Source of the DNA: an uncultured Lachnospiraceae bacterium
Lineage (GTDB): Bacteria > Bacillota > Clostridia > Lachnospirales > Lachnospiraceae
Assembly (NCBI GenBank): GCA_902803635.1
Contig: CADCQU010000016.1
Span: 1-16,170, forward strand
DNA length: 16,170 nt
Direction of reading: 5' to 3'
The position numbers and the translations under genes were made by a program. Below the pieces are notes generated by a model, which worked only from the letters and a program-made list of their open reading frames with translations, had not been told where the DNA came from and searched no databases. Positions 7,809-14,528 of the stretch are shown in pieces; positions within the stretch are counted from its first letter, which is position 1, and each line of letters starts with the position of its first letter.

Positions 7809-8705
7809 ATGAAAAAACCCAAAGAAAAAATGACTGCCAGGGCGAAAAACGAAGCGATATGGGCATGGGCGTTCATTACCCCGACGATACTCGGTCTGAT
7901 CATTTTGAACTTCTACCCCGTTATCGACACCATCTACCAGTCTTTCTGCAAAACCGGAGACTTTGGTCGCGGCAACACCTTTGTCGGGCTTGCCAACTAC
8001 GTGGCTGTCCTGAGTAACGGAGAAACCTGGCATTCGCTCTGGAACACAATTAAATACGCGCTCATCGAGGTGCCCTTTGGCGTCATCATCGCCATGGTCC
8101 TTGCGGTCTTCCTCAACAAGAAGCTCAAGGGAACCTCGGTGTACCGCACCATCTTCTTCCTGCCCATGGTCTGCGCCCCGGCGGCTGTCGCCATGGTCTG
8201 GAAATGGCTGTACCACCAGCAGTTCGGTCTCATCAACAATATTTTACATATCAATGTTGCCTGGATCTCCGATCCGAAGATTGCCTGGATCTCCATCGGC
8301 ATCATCGGCGTCTGGTCCGTTATCGGCTACAACATGGTTCTTTTCATCTCCGGCCTTCAGGAGATTCCTGGCGACTACTACGAGGCGGCCTCTATCGACG
8401 GTGCCACGGGCGTCAAGCAGTTCTGGCACATCACCGTTCCGCTTCTCAGCCCGACGACGTTCTTCATCGTGCAGACCCGTGTCATCGGTGCCCTCACCCT
8501 GTTCGACCTGATGTTCATGGTCATGGACAAGACAAATGTCGCCCTCCAGAACACGCAGACAATTGTTTACCTCTTCTACACCTACGCTTTCACAAACGGC
8601 AATAAGGGCTATGGCGCGACGATCGTCGTGTTCCTCGTGGTCTTTATCATGCTGGTAACGCTGATCATGCAGCGGGCGGAGAAGAAGCTGGTCTATCATC
8701 CATAA
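7809..8705 (+). CDS. CUT1 sugar ABC importer permease (MalF/MsmF type)
   Basis: This 298-residue integral membrane protein has a short basic N-terminus, then about six membrane spans: roughly 17-38, 82-102, 112-133, 160-182, 216-238 and 268-287. The EAA loop YYEAASIDGATGVKQFWHI at 190-208, followed by TVPLL, is the contact site for the ATPase in CUT1 importers. Length is typical of MsmF/LacF-type permeases, which lack the large periplasmic loop of enteric MalF. A strong AGAGGAGGGG precedes the ATG. It works with the following permease as a heterodimer. No ATPase gene accompanies it, so a shared MsmK-type ATPase encoded elsewhere is likely. Confidence 0.92.
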   Translation: MKKPKEKMTARAKNEAIWAWAFITPTILGLIILNFYPVIDTIYQSFCKTGDFGRGNTFVGLANYVAVLSNGETWHSLWNTIKYALIEVPFGVIIAMVLAVFLNKKLKGTSVYRTIFFLPMVCAPAAVAMVWKWLYHQQFGLINNILHINVAWISDPKIAWISIGIIGVWSVIGYNMVLFISGLQEIPGDYYEAASIDGATGVKQFWHITVPLLSPTTFFIVQTRVIGALTLFDLMFMVMDKTNVALQNTQTIVYLFYTYAFTNGNKGYGATIVVFLVVFIMLVTLIMQRAEKKLVYHP

Positions 8706-8723
8706 GGAAGGGAGGGAGACATT

Positions 8724-9566
8724 ATGGAAAGTGCAAAGAGAAGCGCACTCATCAGAAAAATTATCATGTATGTCATCCTGACCATCATGGCCTTCATCAT
8801 GCTGGTTCCCTTCGTATGGATGATCCTGACCGCCGTCAAGACCAACCAGGAAGCCATCTCGGTCAACCCGTTCTACATTTTCCCGCAGAACGGCTGGCAC
8901 TGGGAGAACTTCGCGGAGGTCTGGAAGAACTACAACTTCCTGATCCTCTATAAGAACACCCTGCTCATGATTTTCTTCCGCGTCCTCTGCGCGTGCCTGA
9001 CCGCCACGATGGCCGGTTACGCGTTCGGCCGCCTGAAGTTCCCGGGCAAGAAGGTCATGTTCGCGCTCGTCCTCATCCAGATGATGATTCCGGCGCAGAT
9101 CTTCATCATCCCGCAGTACCTGATGGTTTCTTCCCTTGGCTGGCTTAATACCGTGGCCGGCCTGGTATTCCCGGGTATCGTCACCGCGTTCGGCACCTAC
9201 CTTTTGAAGACGGGCTATGAAGGCCTGTCGAAGGATCTGGAGGAAGCCGCGGCCATCGACGGCTGCAATGTCGGCCAGCGTTTCCTTCATATCATGATGC
9301 CGCTTACGAAGTCCTCGATGGTTTCTCTGGGTATCTTCACGGCCCTTTTCGCCTTCAAGGATCTGATGTGGCCGATGATCGTCTGCACCCGCGCGGAGAC
9401 CACGACCCTGTCCGCCGGTCTTGCCAAGATGCAGGGCCAGTACAGCAGTGATTATCCGCAGATGATGGCGGCCGCCGTCCTTGCGGTTATCCCGATGATC
9501 GTGATCTACATTATTTTCCAGAAACAATTTGTGGAAGGTATTGCAACCTCCGGCGGAAAGCTTTAA
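8724..9566 (+). CDS. CUT1 sugar ABC importer permease (MalG/MsmG type)
   Basis: This 280-residue integral membrane protein is the second permease of the sugar importer. The N-terminal span at about 13-37 is followed by the family's characteristic PFVWMILTAVKTNQEA. Further spans lie at about 76-100, 109-135, 143-160, 198-218 and 248-266. The EAA loop is LEEAAAIDGCNVGQRFLHIM at 172-191, followed by MPL. The C-terminus ends FVEGIATSGGKL, close to the FVeGLtaGAvKG-like ending common in this family. GGAGG (8711-8715) precedes ATG 8724. It lies 18 bases after the first permease and is presumably co-transcribed. Confidence 0.92.
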   Translation: MESAKRSALIRKIIMYVILTIMAFIMLVPFVWMILTAVKTNQEAISVNPFYIFPQNGWHWENFAEVWKNYNFLILYKNTLLMIFFRVLCACLTATMAGYAFGRLKFPGKKVMFALVLIQMMIPAQIFIIPQYLMVSSLGWLNTVAGLVFPGIVTAFGTYLLKTGYEGLSKDLEEAAAIDGCNVGQRFLHIMMPLTKSSMVSLGIFTALFAFKDLMWPMIVCTRAETTTLSAGLAKMQGQYSSDYPQMMAAAVLAVIPMIVIYIIFQKQFVEGIATSGGKL

Positions 9567-9611
9567 TGTACAGCAATTTGCTACTGGTTACGGCTTAGGC
9601 TGCTTGCAACT

Positions 9612-9643
9612 GCCGGAGATAGTAATATGATACTGTCTCCGGC
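9612..9643 (+). terminator. Hairpin after the transporter genes, possible terminator or attenuator
   Basis: GCCGGAGA (9612-9619) pairs with TCTCCGGC (9636-9643). An inner AGTA/TACT and a T-G pair complete a 13-bp stem with a 6-base loop. The tail CTATTCATTACCC is only weakly T-rich, so termination may be partial. It separates the transporter genes from the regulator gene. Confidence 0.5.
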
Positions 9644-9664
9644 TATTCATTACCCGAAAGAAAC

Positions 9665-10597
9665 ATGGAAAATAAAGAATATCAAAATAGTGAAAACTGT
9701 AAGTTTTTGTTAGGAAAAGGAAGAGAAGTGGCGAAAGATACTCGGCTCTATGAGACAAGCCGTTATCGGGCGCTTGTCTCGCAGGAAAATCCGACAGAAG
9801 AATTTTACCTGCTCCTATGCGGCGTGGAACGCTGCCTTCCGGGGTATCTGTTCCGTACGGAAGGACGGAAGGGTTTTCATTTGCATGTAATCACGGGTGG
9901 GAAAGGAGTCCTCTCGGTGGAGGGGAGGGAGACGGTTCTTCACGAAGGGCAGATGTTTATGACGAAGCCCCAGGAGAACACGTGGTACCGCGCGGACGAG
10001 AAGGAGCCTTGGGAATATTGCTGGATGACGTTCGGGGGGACGCAAGCCGAGGAATATGCGGCGATGGCGGGCTTTCAAAAAGGTGTCAACTATCTGGACT
10101 GCAACGTGGACTACCACCGTTTTCCACCGCTGGTTCGGAAGATTCTCGATCGTCCGGGGATGAACACGGCCAATGGCTTTTACCATACGTCCGCTCTTCT
10201 GGAGTACCTTGCAAATGCAATCGAGAGCTATACCCTGCAAAATCAGGTTGGCAAGCACGTCCGGACGGATTATGCGGACACCTACGTGGAATATGCCGTG
10301 AACTATATCGAGGCAAATTTCTCGACGGCGAAGGTCAGCGATGTCGCCCGGTTCATCGGCATCCACCGCAGCTACCTCACCAGTATTTTCCAGAAGAAAA
10401 TGGGCGTCTCCCCGCAGGAGTACCTCATGAAGGCCAAGATGAAGGCGGCCGAGCGGCTGCTTCTCAACTCCCTGGCCCCCGTGCAGGAGGTCTCCCAGAT
10501 GGTCGGCTATGATAACCCGCTGACGTTCTCCAAGGCCTTCAAGAACTACTACGGCATGAGCCCGCGGGCGTTCCGGGAGGCGAAGAGGACGGAATAG
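9665..10597 (+). CDS. AraC-family transcriptional regulator, sugar-responsive type
   Basis: This 310-residue DNA-binding protein has an N-terminal cupin-like AraC-binding domain at about 45-130 (FHLHVITGGKGVLSVEGRE, then GQMFMTKPQENTWYRAD). Its C-terminal domain has two helix-turn-helices, VSDVARFIGIHRSYLTSIFQKK (224-245) and VQEVSQMVGYDNPLTFSKAFKN (273-294), followed by the conserved GMSPRAFR. Length and layout match MsmR/RafR-like activators of sugar operons. Its place between a CUT1 importer and an alpha-galactosidase gene supports sensing of an alpha-galactoside or galactose, which is inferred. The start ATG has only a weak ribosome binding site (GAAAG), and the first 70 bases are much richer in A/T than the rest, as seen in low-expressed regulators. 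A slightly later start is possible. Confidence 0.88.
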   Translation: MENKEYQNSENCKFLLGKGREVAKDTRLYETSRYRALVSQENPTEEFYLLLCGVERCLPGYLFRTEGRKGFHLHVITGGKGVLSVEGRETVLHEGQMFMTKPQENTWYRADEKEPWEYCWMTFGGTQAEEYAAMAGFQKGVNYLDCNVDYHRFPPLVRKILDRPGMNTANGFYHTSALLEYLANAIESYTLQNQVGKHVRTDYADTYVEYAVNYIEANFSTAKVSDVARFIGIHRSYLTSIFQKKMGVSPQEYLMKAKMKAAERLLLNSLAPVQEVSQMVGYDNPLTFSKAFKNYYGMSPRAFREAKRTE

Positions 10598-10618
10598 TTA
10601 AGTTTTTGAATGGAAAAA

Positions 10619-10631
10619 GGGGCATGGCCCC
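10619..10631 (+). other. Small hairpin before the alpha-galactosidase gene
   Basis: GGGGC (10619-10623) and GCCCC (10627-10631) can form a 5-bp stem with a tight ATG loop in the 54-base gap between the regulator and the alpha-galactosidase start. A TTTTTG run precedes it and no T-tract follows. Its significance is uncertain. Confidence 0.25.
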
Positions 10632-10640
10632 GACAATCGC

Positions 10641-10647
10641 GAGGTGA
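10641..10647 (+). promoter_or_regulatory. Ribosome binding site that decides the alpha-galactosidase start
   Basis: GAGGTGA stands 4 bases before ATG 10652. The in-frame ATG at 10610, which would add 14 residues, has no Shine-Dalgarno sequence. Confidence 0.65.
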
Positions 10648-10651
10648 AAGA

Positions 10652-12832
10652 ATGAGCATCCATTTTGATGAGAAGACTGGGCGGCTGACGCTCTCGACGG
10701 CACATTCATGCTATCAGATGAAGGCGGATGAGGACGGGTTCCTCTGGCATTTGTATTATGGAAAATCTGCGGGGGCGCAGGATTTTTCCTACCAATATGT
10801 AAGGAGTGACGTCGGCTTTTCCGGGCAGCCCTACGAGAGGAAGGCGGACCGGTCGTTTTCCCTGGACACGATTCCGCAGGAATACCCGTCCTTCGGCGTC
10901 GGCGACTACCGCCTTTCCGGTTTGGAGGTGACAAATGCTGACGGCAGCCGGTGTGCGGATTTTCGGTATGTGAGCCACGAAATCCGTCCGGACAAATACA
11001 CGCTTCCGGGCCTGCCGTCTTCCTACGGGGAGGCTGAGACCCTCGTGGTCACGCTCCGCGAGGTGGCGTCCCCCCTGCTGCTTCGACTGTACTACGGTGT
11101 TTTCGAGGAGGCGGATGTCATCACGCGCGCGGCGGAGGTCGTCAATGAGGGCGAGGGGACGATCGTTTTGGACCGCGTATCCTCCGCGTCCCTGGACCTG
11201 CCCTTTGGCAAATGGGACCTCGTGCATTTTTACGGCCGCCACTGCATGGAACGGCAATTTGGCAGGGCGCCGATCGGACACTATATCACGGAAATCAGCT
11301 CCGGGCGCGGCGCCTCCAGCCACCAGCACAATCCCTTTGTGATTCTGTGCGACCGGGAGGCAAATGAAGACCTCGGCGACTGTTACGGGATGATGCTTGC
11401 GTACTCCGGGAATTTTGAGGCGAAGGCCGAGCGCGACCAGATGGACAGCGTGCGGTTGACCATGGGAGTGGCCAGCAAGGGCTTTTCCTGGAACCTGGCT
11501 CCCGGGGAGAGCTTCTTCACTCCGGAGGCGATCCTCTGCCATGCGGAAGGCTTCACGGAGCTGAGCCACCGCTACCACCGATTCATCCGGCACAACGTCA
11601 CCCGCGGGAAATGGCATCTGGCCCATCGGCCGGTGTTGGTGAACAGCTGGGAGGCGGCCTATTTCGACCTCGAGGAGGAGCGTCTGGTCACGCTCGCCAA
11701 GGAGGCGGCGGAGCTTGGTATCGAGCTCTTCGTGCTTGACGACGGCTGGTTCCAGCATCGGAAGGACGATAATGCGGGGCTCGGGGACTGGTTCTGCACG
11801 CCGGACCGGCTGCCCAACGGCCTTTCGAGCCTCATTTCCAGGGTGCGGGCGACTGGCCTTGCCTTCGGCATATGGATTGAGCCGGAGATGGTCAATGAGG
11901 ATTCCGACCTCTACCGGGCGCATCCGGACTGGGTGCTCTCGGTGCCGGGAAGGAAGCCGACCGTTGGACGGAACCAGCTCGTCCTTGATTTCTCCCGGAA
12001 GGAGGTCGTGGACGCCATCTTTGAGGCGATCGCGAAGCTCATCCGGGAAAATGAGATTTCCTATATCAAATGGGACATGAACCGGAGCCTTGCGGATGTC
12101 TATTCGAGGGTCCTCCCGGTGGAAAAGCAGGGGGAGGTCGGCCACCGGTATGTTCTTGGTGTATACGACCTTTTGAACCGGCTGACCTCCACCTTCCCGG
12201 ACGTCCTCTTCGAGGGCTGCGCGGGCGGCGGCGGACGGTTCGATGCCGGGATGCTTTCCTACGTGCCGCAGATCTGGTGCTCGGACGACTCCGACGCGAT
12301 TCCGCGGCTCCGGATCCAGCACGGGACCTCGTTTGGCTACCCGGTGAGCACGATGGGCGCACACGTCTCGGCGGTGCCGAACCACCAGACGGGGCGGACG
12401 ACGCCGCTCGATACCCGCGGGGTCGTGGCAATGTCCGGGGCCTTTGGCTATGAGCTTGACCTTGCAAAGCTCTCAAAGGCCGAGAAGGAGGAAATCCGCG
12501 AGCAGGTGCGCACGTTCAAGCAGGATGAGGAGCTTATCCACGGCGGCCTCTACTACCGCCTGAACAACCCCTTCCACAAGGAAGGCTACGTGGCCTGGGA
12601 ATTTGTCTCGGAGGACCGGGGCAAGGCCCTGGTCAGCCTTGTCGTCGACGTGGTGCAGGCCAACACCATCCCGCTGCATATCCGGCTCAAGGGCCTCGAC
12701 CCGGAGGCGGTCTACCGCATCGAAGAGGACGAAGGGAAATACACCGGCGCGGCGCTCATGTACGGCGGGTACTCCTTCCCCAGGGTGCTGGGCGACTATC
12801 CGAGCGTGCAGCTGCATTTGGAGCGGGTGTAA
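10652..12832 (+). CDS. aga: Alpha-galactosidase, glycoside hydrolase family 36
   Basis: This 726-residue cytoplasmic enzyme hydrolyses terminal alpha-1,6-galactose from melibiose, raffinose and related sugars. It has no signal peptide. An N-terminal beta-sandwich (to about 320) precedes a TIM barrel with LDDGWF (362-367) and a Lys-Trp-Asp-Met-Asn motif whose Asp475 is the expected nucleophile. The substrate loop CAGGGGRFD lies at 523-531, and the SDDSD segment (544-548) contains the acid/base Asp. A small beta domain ends the protein. Length matches Geobacillus- and Lactobacillus-type GH36 enzymes of about 730 residues. It follows the AraC regulator by 54 bases. With the importer upstream and GalT downstream it completes uptake, cleavage and entry into the Leloir pathway. 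Family assignment is firm; linkage preference is from family knowledge. Confidence 0.95.
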   Translation: MSIHFDEKTGRLTLSTAHSCYQMKADEDGFLWHLYYGKSAGAQDFSYQYVRSDVGFSGQPYERKADRSFSLDTIPQEYPSFGVGDYRLSGLEVTNADGSRCADFRYVSHEIRPDKYTLPGLPSSYGEAETLVVTLREVASPLLLRLYYGVFEEADVITRAAEVVNEGEGTIVLDRVSSASLDLPFGKWDLVHFYGRHCMERQFGRAPIGHYITEISSGRGASSHQHNPFVILCDREANEDLGDCYGMMLAYSGNFEAKAERDQMDSVRLTMGVASKGFSWNLAPGESFFTPEAILCHAEGFTELSHRYHRFIRHNVTRGKWHLAHRPVLVNSWEAAYFDLEEERLVTLAKEAAELGIELFVLDDGWFQHRKDDNAGLGDWFCTPDRLPNGLSSLISRVRATGLAFGIWIEPEMVNEDSDLYRAHPDWVLSVPGRKPTVGRNQLVLDFSRKEVVDAIFEAIAKLIRENEISYIKWDMNRSLADVYSRVLPVEKQGEVGHRYVLGVYDLLNRLTSTFPDVLFEGCAGGGGRFDAGMLSYVPQIWCSDDSDAIPRLRIQHGTSFGYPVSTMGAHVSAVPNHQTGRTTPLDTRGVVAMSGAFGYELDLAKLSKAEKEEIREQVRTFKQDEELIHGGLYYRLNNPFHKEGYVAWEFVSEDRGKALVSLVVDVVQANTIPLHIRLKGLDPEAVYRIEEDEGKYTGAALMYGGYSFPRVLGDYPSVQLHLERV

Positions 12833-12867
12833 ACTATATTTGAAACAATAGGAATAATGCAGGCAAA

Positions 12868-12874
12868 GGGAGGA
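12868..12874 (+). promoter_or_regulatory. Ribosome binding site supporting a TTG start
   Basis: GGGAGGA lies 7 bases before TTG 12882, and no ATG or GTG is similarly placed in that frame. This supports TTG as the start of the following membrane-protein gene. Confidence 0.6.
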
Positions 12875-12881
12875 TACGGCG

Positions 12882-13568
12882 TTGGGACGGCTGGGAGAGT
12901 GGTTTCAATCGGAGAAAAAGAAGGTGCGGGAGCTGCCGAAAAAGCAGGCCCTTGCCTACATCTGGGAGTATTACCATATCTGGATCATCGCCATCGTCGC
13001 CTTCCTTGCCTTTGCCATTTTCGTCATCGTGCGCCTTGCGACAAAGATTCCGGATAACTGGCTCTATGTCGTCTTTGCCAATACGCGGGCCGAGGCGGCG
13101 ACGGGTTCGCAGATCTGGAAGGACTTCCAGGAGGCGGAGGGATACGACCTCAAGGAGAAGAATCTCATCTTTGACGATGCCTGTTACTTTGACTTTTTGA
13201 AAAATGAGGCCCGCGGCAACAATTATTTCAACGCCTTCGTGGCCCTCGTGGAGGCGGGCGTCCTCGACGCGATCACGATGGAGCCGGACTCGCTGGTGGC
13301 CCTCGGGCAGACGGGGAGGCTCCTCGACTGGGACGCGGAAATCTGCAAAAAGCTGGAGGACAAATACCGGGACCGCCTGCTCTACTGGCAGCCGCCGGAG
13401 GGCTCGGGCTACACGGACCCGATCCCGGTGGGCATTGACGTCAGTGACAGCCTTCTGGTGACCAAGTACAAGCTGTATCCGGAAAAATGCGCCTTAGGGA
13501 TAGGGGCGGCGACGAAGAACATAGAGCAGATTGGGGACTTTTTGGAATTTATTCTGGGGGAAGAGTGA
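12882..13568 (+). CDS. Single-pass membrane protein of unknown function with an extracytoplasmic domain
   Basis: This 228-residue protein is not assigned to a named family. A basic N-terminal tail (EKKKVRELPKK, 11-21) precedes one membrane span at about 33-52. The following 175 residues should lie outside the cell by the positive-inside rule. Within that domain, DAITMEPDSLVALGQTGRLLDWD (129-151) resembles the segment of extracellular solute-binding proteins where a 'not-yet-found sugar protein' compares with 'LA..G.L.DL'. The protein may therefore be a membrane-tethered, truncated binding-protein-like domain. That is inference from a short similarity. It starts with TTG behind GGGAGGA, 49 bases after the alpha-galactosidase gene, and precedes a DUF624/YesL gene. 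The two may act together in sensing or assisting sugar transport. Confidence 0.6.
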   Translation: MGRLGEWFQSEKKKVRELPKKQALAYIWEYYHIWIIAIVAFLAFAIFVIVRLATKIPDNWLYVVFANTRAEAATGSQIWKDFQEAEGYDLKEKNLIFDDACYFDFLKNEARGNNYFNAFVALVEAGVLDAITMEPDSLVALGQTGRLLDWDAEICKKLEDKYRDRLLYWQPPEGSGYTDPIPVGIDVSDSLLVTKYKLYPEKCALGIGAATKNIEQIGDFLEFILGEE

Positions 13569-13571
13569 GAA

Positions 13572-13680
13572 GGCATTTGCCGCAGTAAAACGGCGGCGGA
13601 GGACATTTGTCATTATTTTTGGGAAGGATGAGACAAGATTTTTCCACGAAAGAAAGTGACGGCGGAGGACATTTGTCTCG
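13572..13680. repeat. Intergenic repeat cluster between two membrane-protein genes
   Basis: The 17-base sequence GGCGGAGGACATTTGTC occurs identically at 13595-13611 and 13661-13677, 66 bases apart. A related near-palindrome GGCATTTGCC lies at 13572-13581, and each 17-mer ends in GACATTTGTC. GAGACAA (13630-13636) can pair with TTGTCTC (13673-13679). No promoter is evident. The cluster fills most of the 132-base gap between the genes. Confidence 0.6.
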
Positions 13681-13686
13681 AAAAAT

Positions 13687-13693
13687 GGGAGGA
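13687..13693 (+). promoter_or_regulatory. Ribosome binding site that decides the DUF624 start
   Basis: GGGAGGA stands 7 bases before ATG 13701. The in-frame GTG at 13656, which would add 15 residues, lies within the intergenic repeat and has no Shine-Dalgarno sequence. Confidence 0.7.
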
Positions 13694-13700
13694 TGGCAGC

Positions 13701-14480
13701 ATGCATGAACTGTTAAGCGGATTTCTTAGCAACGAGAGCACCTTCGGGCGCCTCATGGGGCGGGCGTGGATCATCATCGCGGCAAATCTGATGTTTTGCA
13801 TTTTCAGCCTGCCCGTGGTGACGATCGGGGCCTCGTGGGCCGCGCTCTCCCACGTGATGCTAAAAACCCTGCGCAGCGACGGGGATATTCGGCCCATCGC
13901 GGAGTTCTGGAGGGGGTTCAAGTCCAACTTCAAGCAGGCGACGATCGTGTGGATTGTCGCTGTGCTTCTGGTCGTTCTTGGATACTTTAACGTGCGCATT
14001 TGCGAGCAGGCCGACGGCTTCATCGCGCTGATGAAGTACGGTGTCTATGCGCTCGGCATCATCCTCGCCATCGTGCTCATTTATCTCTTCCCCGTGATGG
14101 CGGCCTTTGCCAACAGCATCCCGAACCTTATCAAGAACAGCCTTTACTTCGCGATGCACAAGCCGTGGAAGATTCTCATCCTCGCCTTCTTCACGATCTT
14201 CCCGCTCTACCTGACGTACACCGACCCCGACTGGAAGCCGCTCTACGGCTTTATCTGGGTGACCTTCGGGTTCGGGGCCATTGCGATGCTGACGGCGACC
14301 CTCCTTCTGCCGGAGTTCCGGCCGTATCTTCCGCTCGTGGACGCAAGCGGGGCCTTTGTCCTCGACGACGACGGAAACCCGGTGATGCCGGGCCAGGAAA
14401 ATGCCTCCGCGGGAGCGCCGGGGACGGCGGAGAAGACCGACGCGGAGATTCAGGAGGAGATGCGGAAGCTGGGGATGTGA
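13701..14480 (+). CDS. DUF624 (YesL-type) membrane protein
   Basis: This 259-residue integral membrane protein has five probable spans, at about 22-47, 80-97, 112-137, 157-174 and 181-204. The first span region, IIAANLMFCIFSLPVVTIGAS followed by a short gap and LSHVMLKTLRSDGDI, carries the family hallmark: a Pro/Gly-rich turn, then a basic 'R.dgdi...fw..Fk.nfkqa' segment (58-80). DUF624 proteins are frequently encoded beside CUT1 sugar importers and glycosidases in Firmicutes, as YesL is in Bacillus. Their biochemical role is not settled. The hydrophilic Gly/Ala/Glu-rich tail after about 215 is probably disordered. It lies between the tethered membrane protein and galT. Confidence 0.82.
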   Translation: MHELLSGFLSNESTFGRLMGRAWIIIAANLMFCIFSLPVVTIGASWAALSHVMLKTLRSDGDIRPIAEFWRGFKSNFKQATIVWIVAVLLVVLGYFNVRICEQADGFIALMKYGVYALGIILAIVLIYLFPVMAAFANSIPNLIKNSLYFAMHKPWKILILAFFTIFPLYLTYTDPDWKPLYGFIWVTFGFGAIAMLTATLLLPEFRPYLPLVDASGAFVLDDDGNPVMPGQENASAGAPGTAEKTDAEIQEEMRKLGM

Positions 14481-14528
14481 TTGTTTTTTCAAGATTCATA
14501 CTATTAAGTCCGGAAAGGAGACTTCAGG

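Noticed and set aside
10706..12385. 559-codon open frame on the minus strand
   Set aside because: It is a shadow of the GH36 alpha-galactosidase gene, with no ribosome binding site and no recognisable motif.
13595..13677. Possible CRISPR array
   Set aside because: Only two 17-base repeat copies are present, repeats are too short, and no cas gene is nearby.
14481..14504. Possible promoter ahead of galT (TTGTTT and TACTAT)
   Set aside because: The spacer is only 12 bases, and the resulting transcript start would fall almost on the ribosome binding site.
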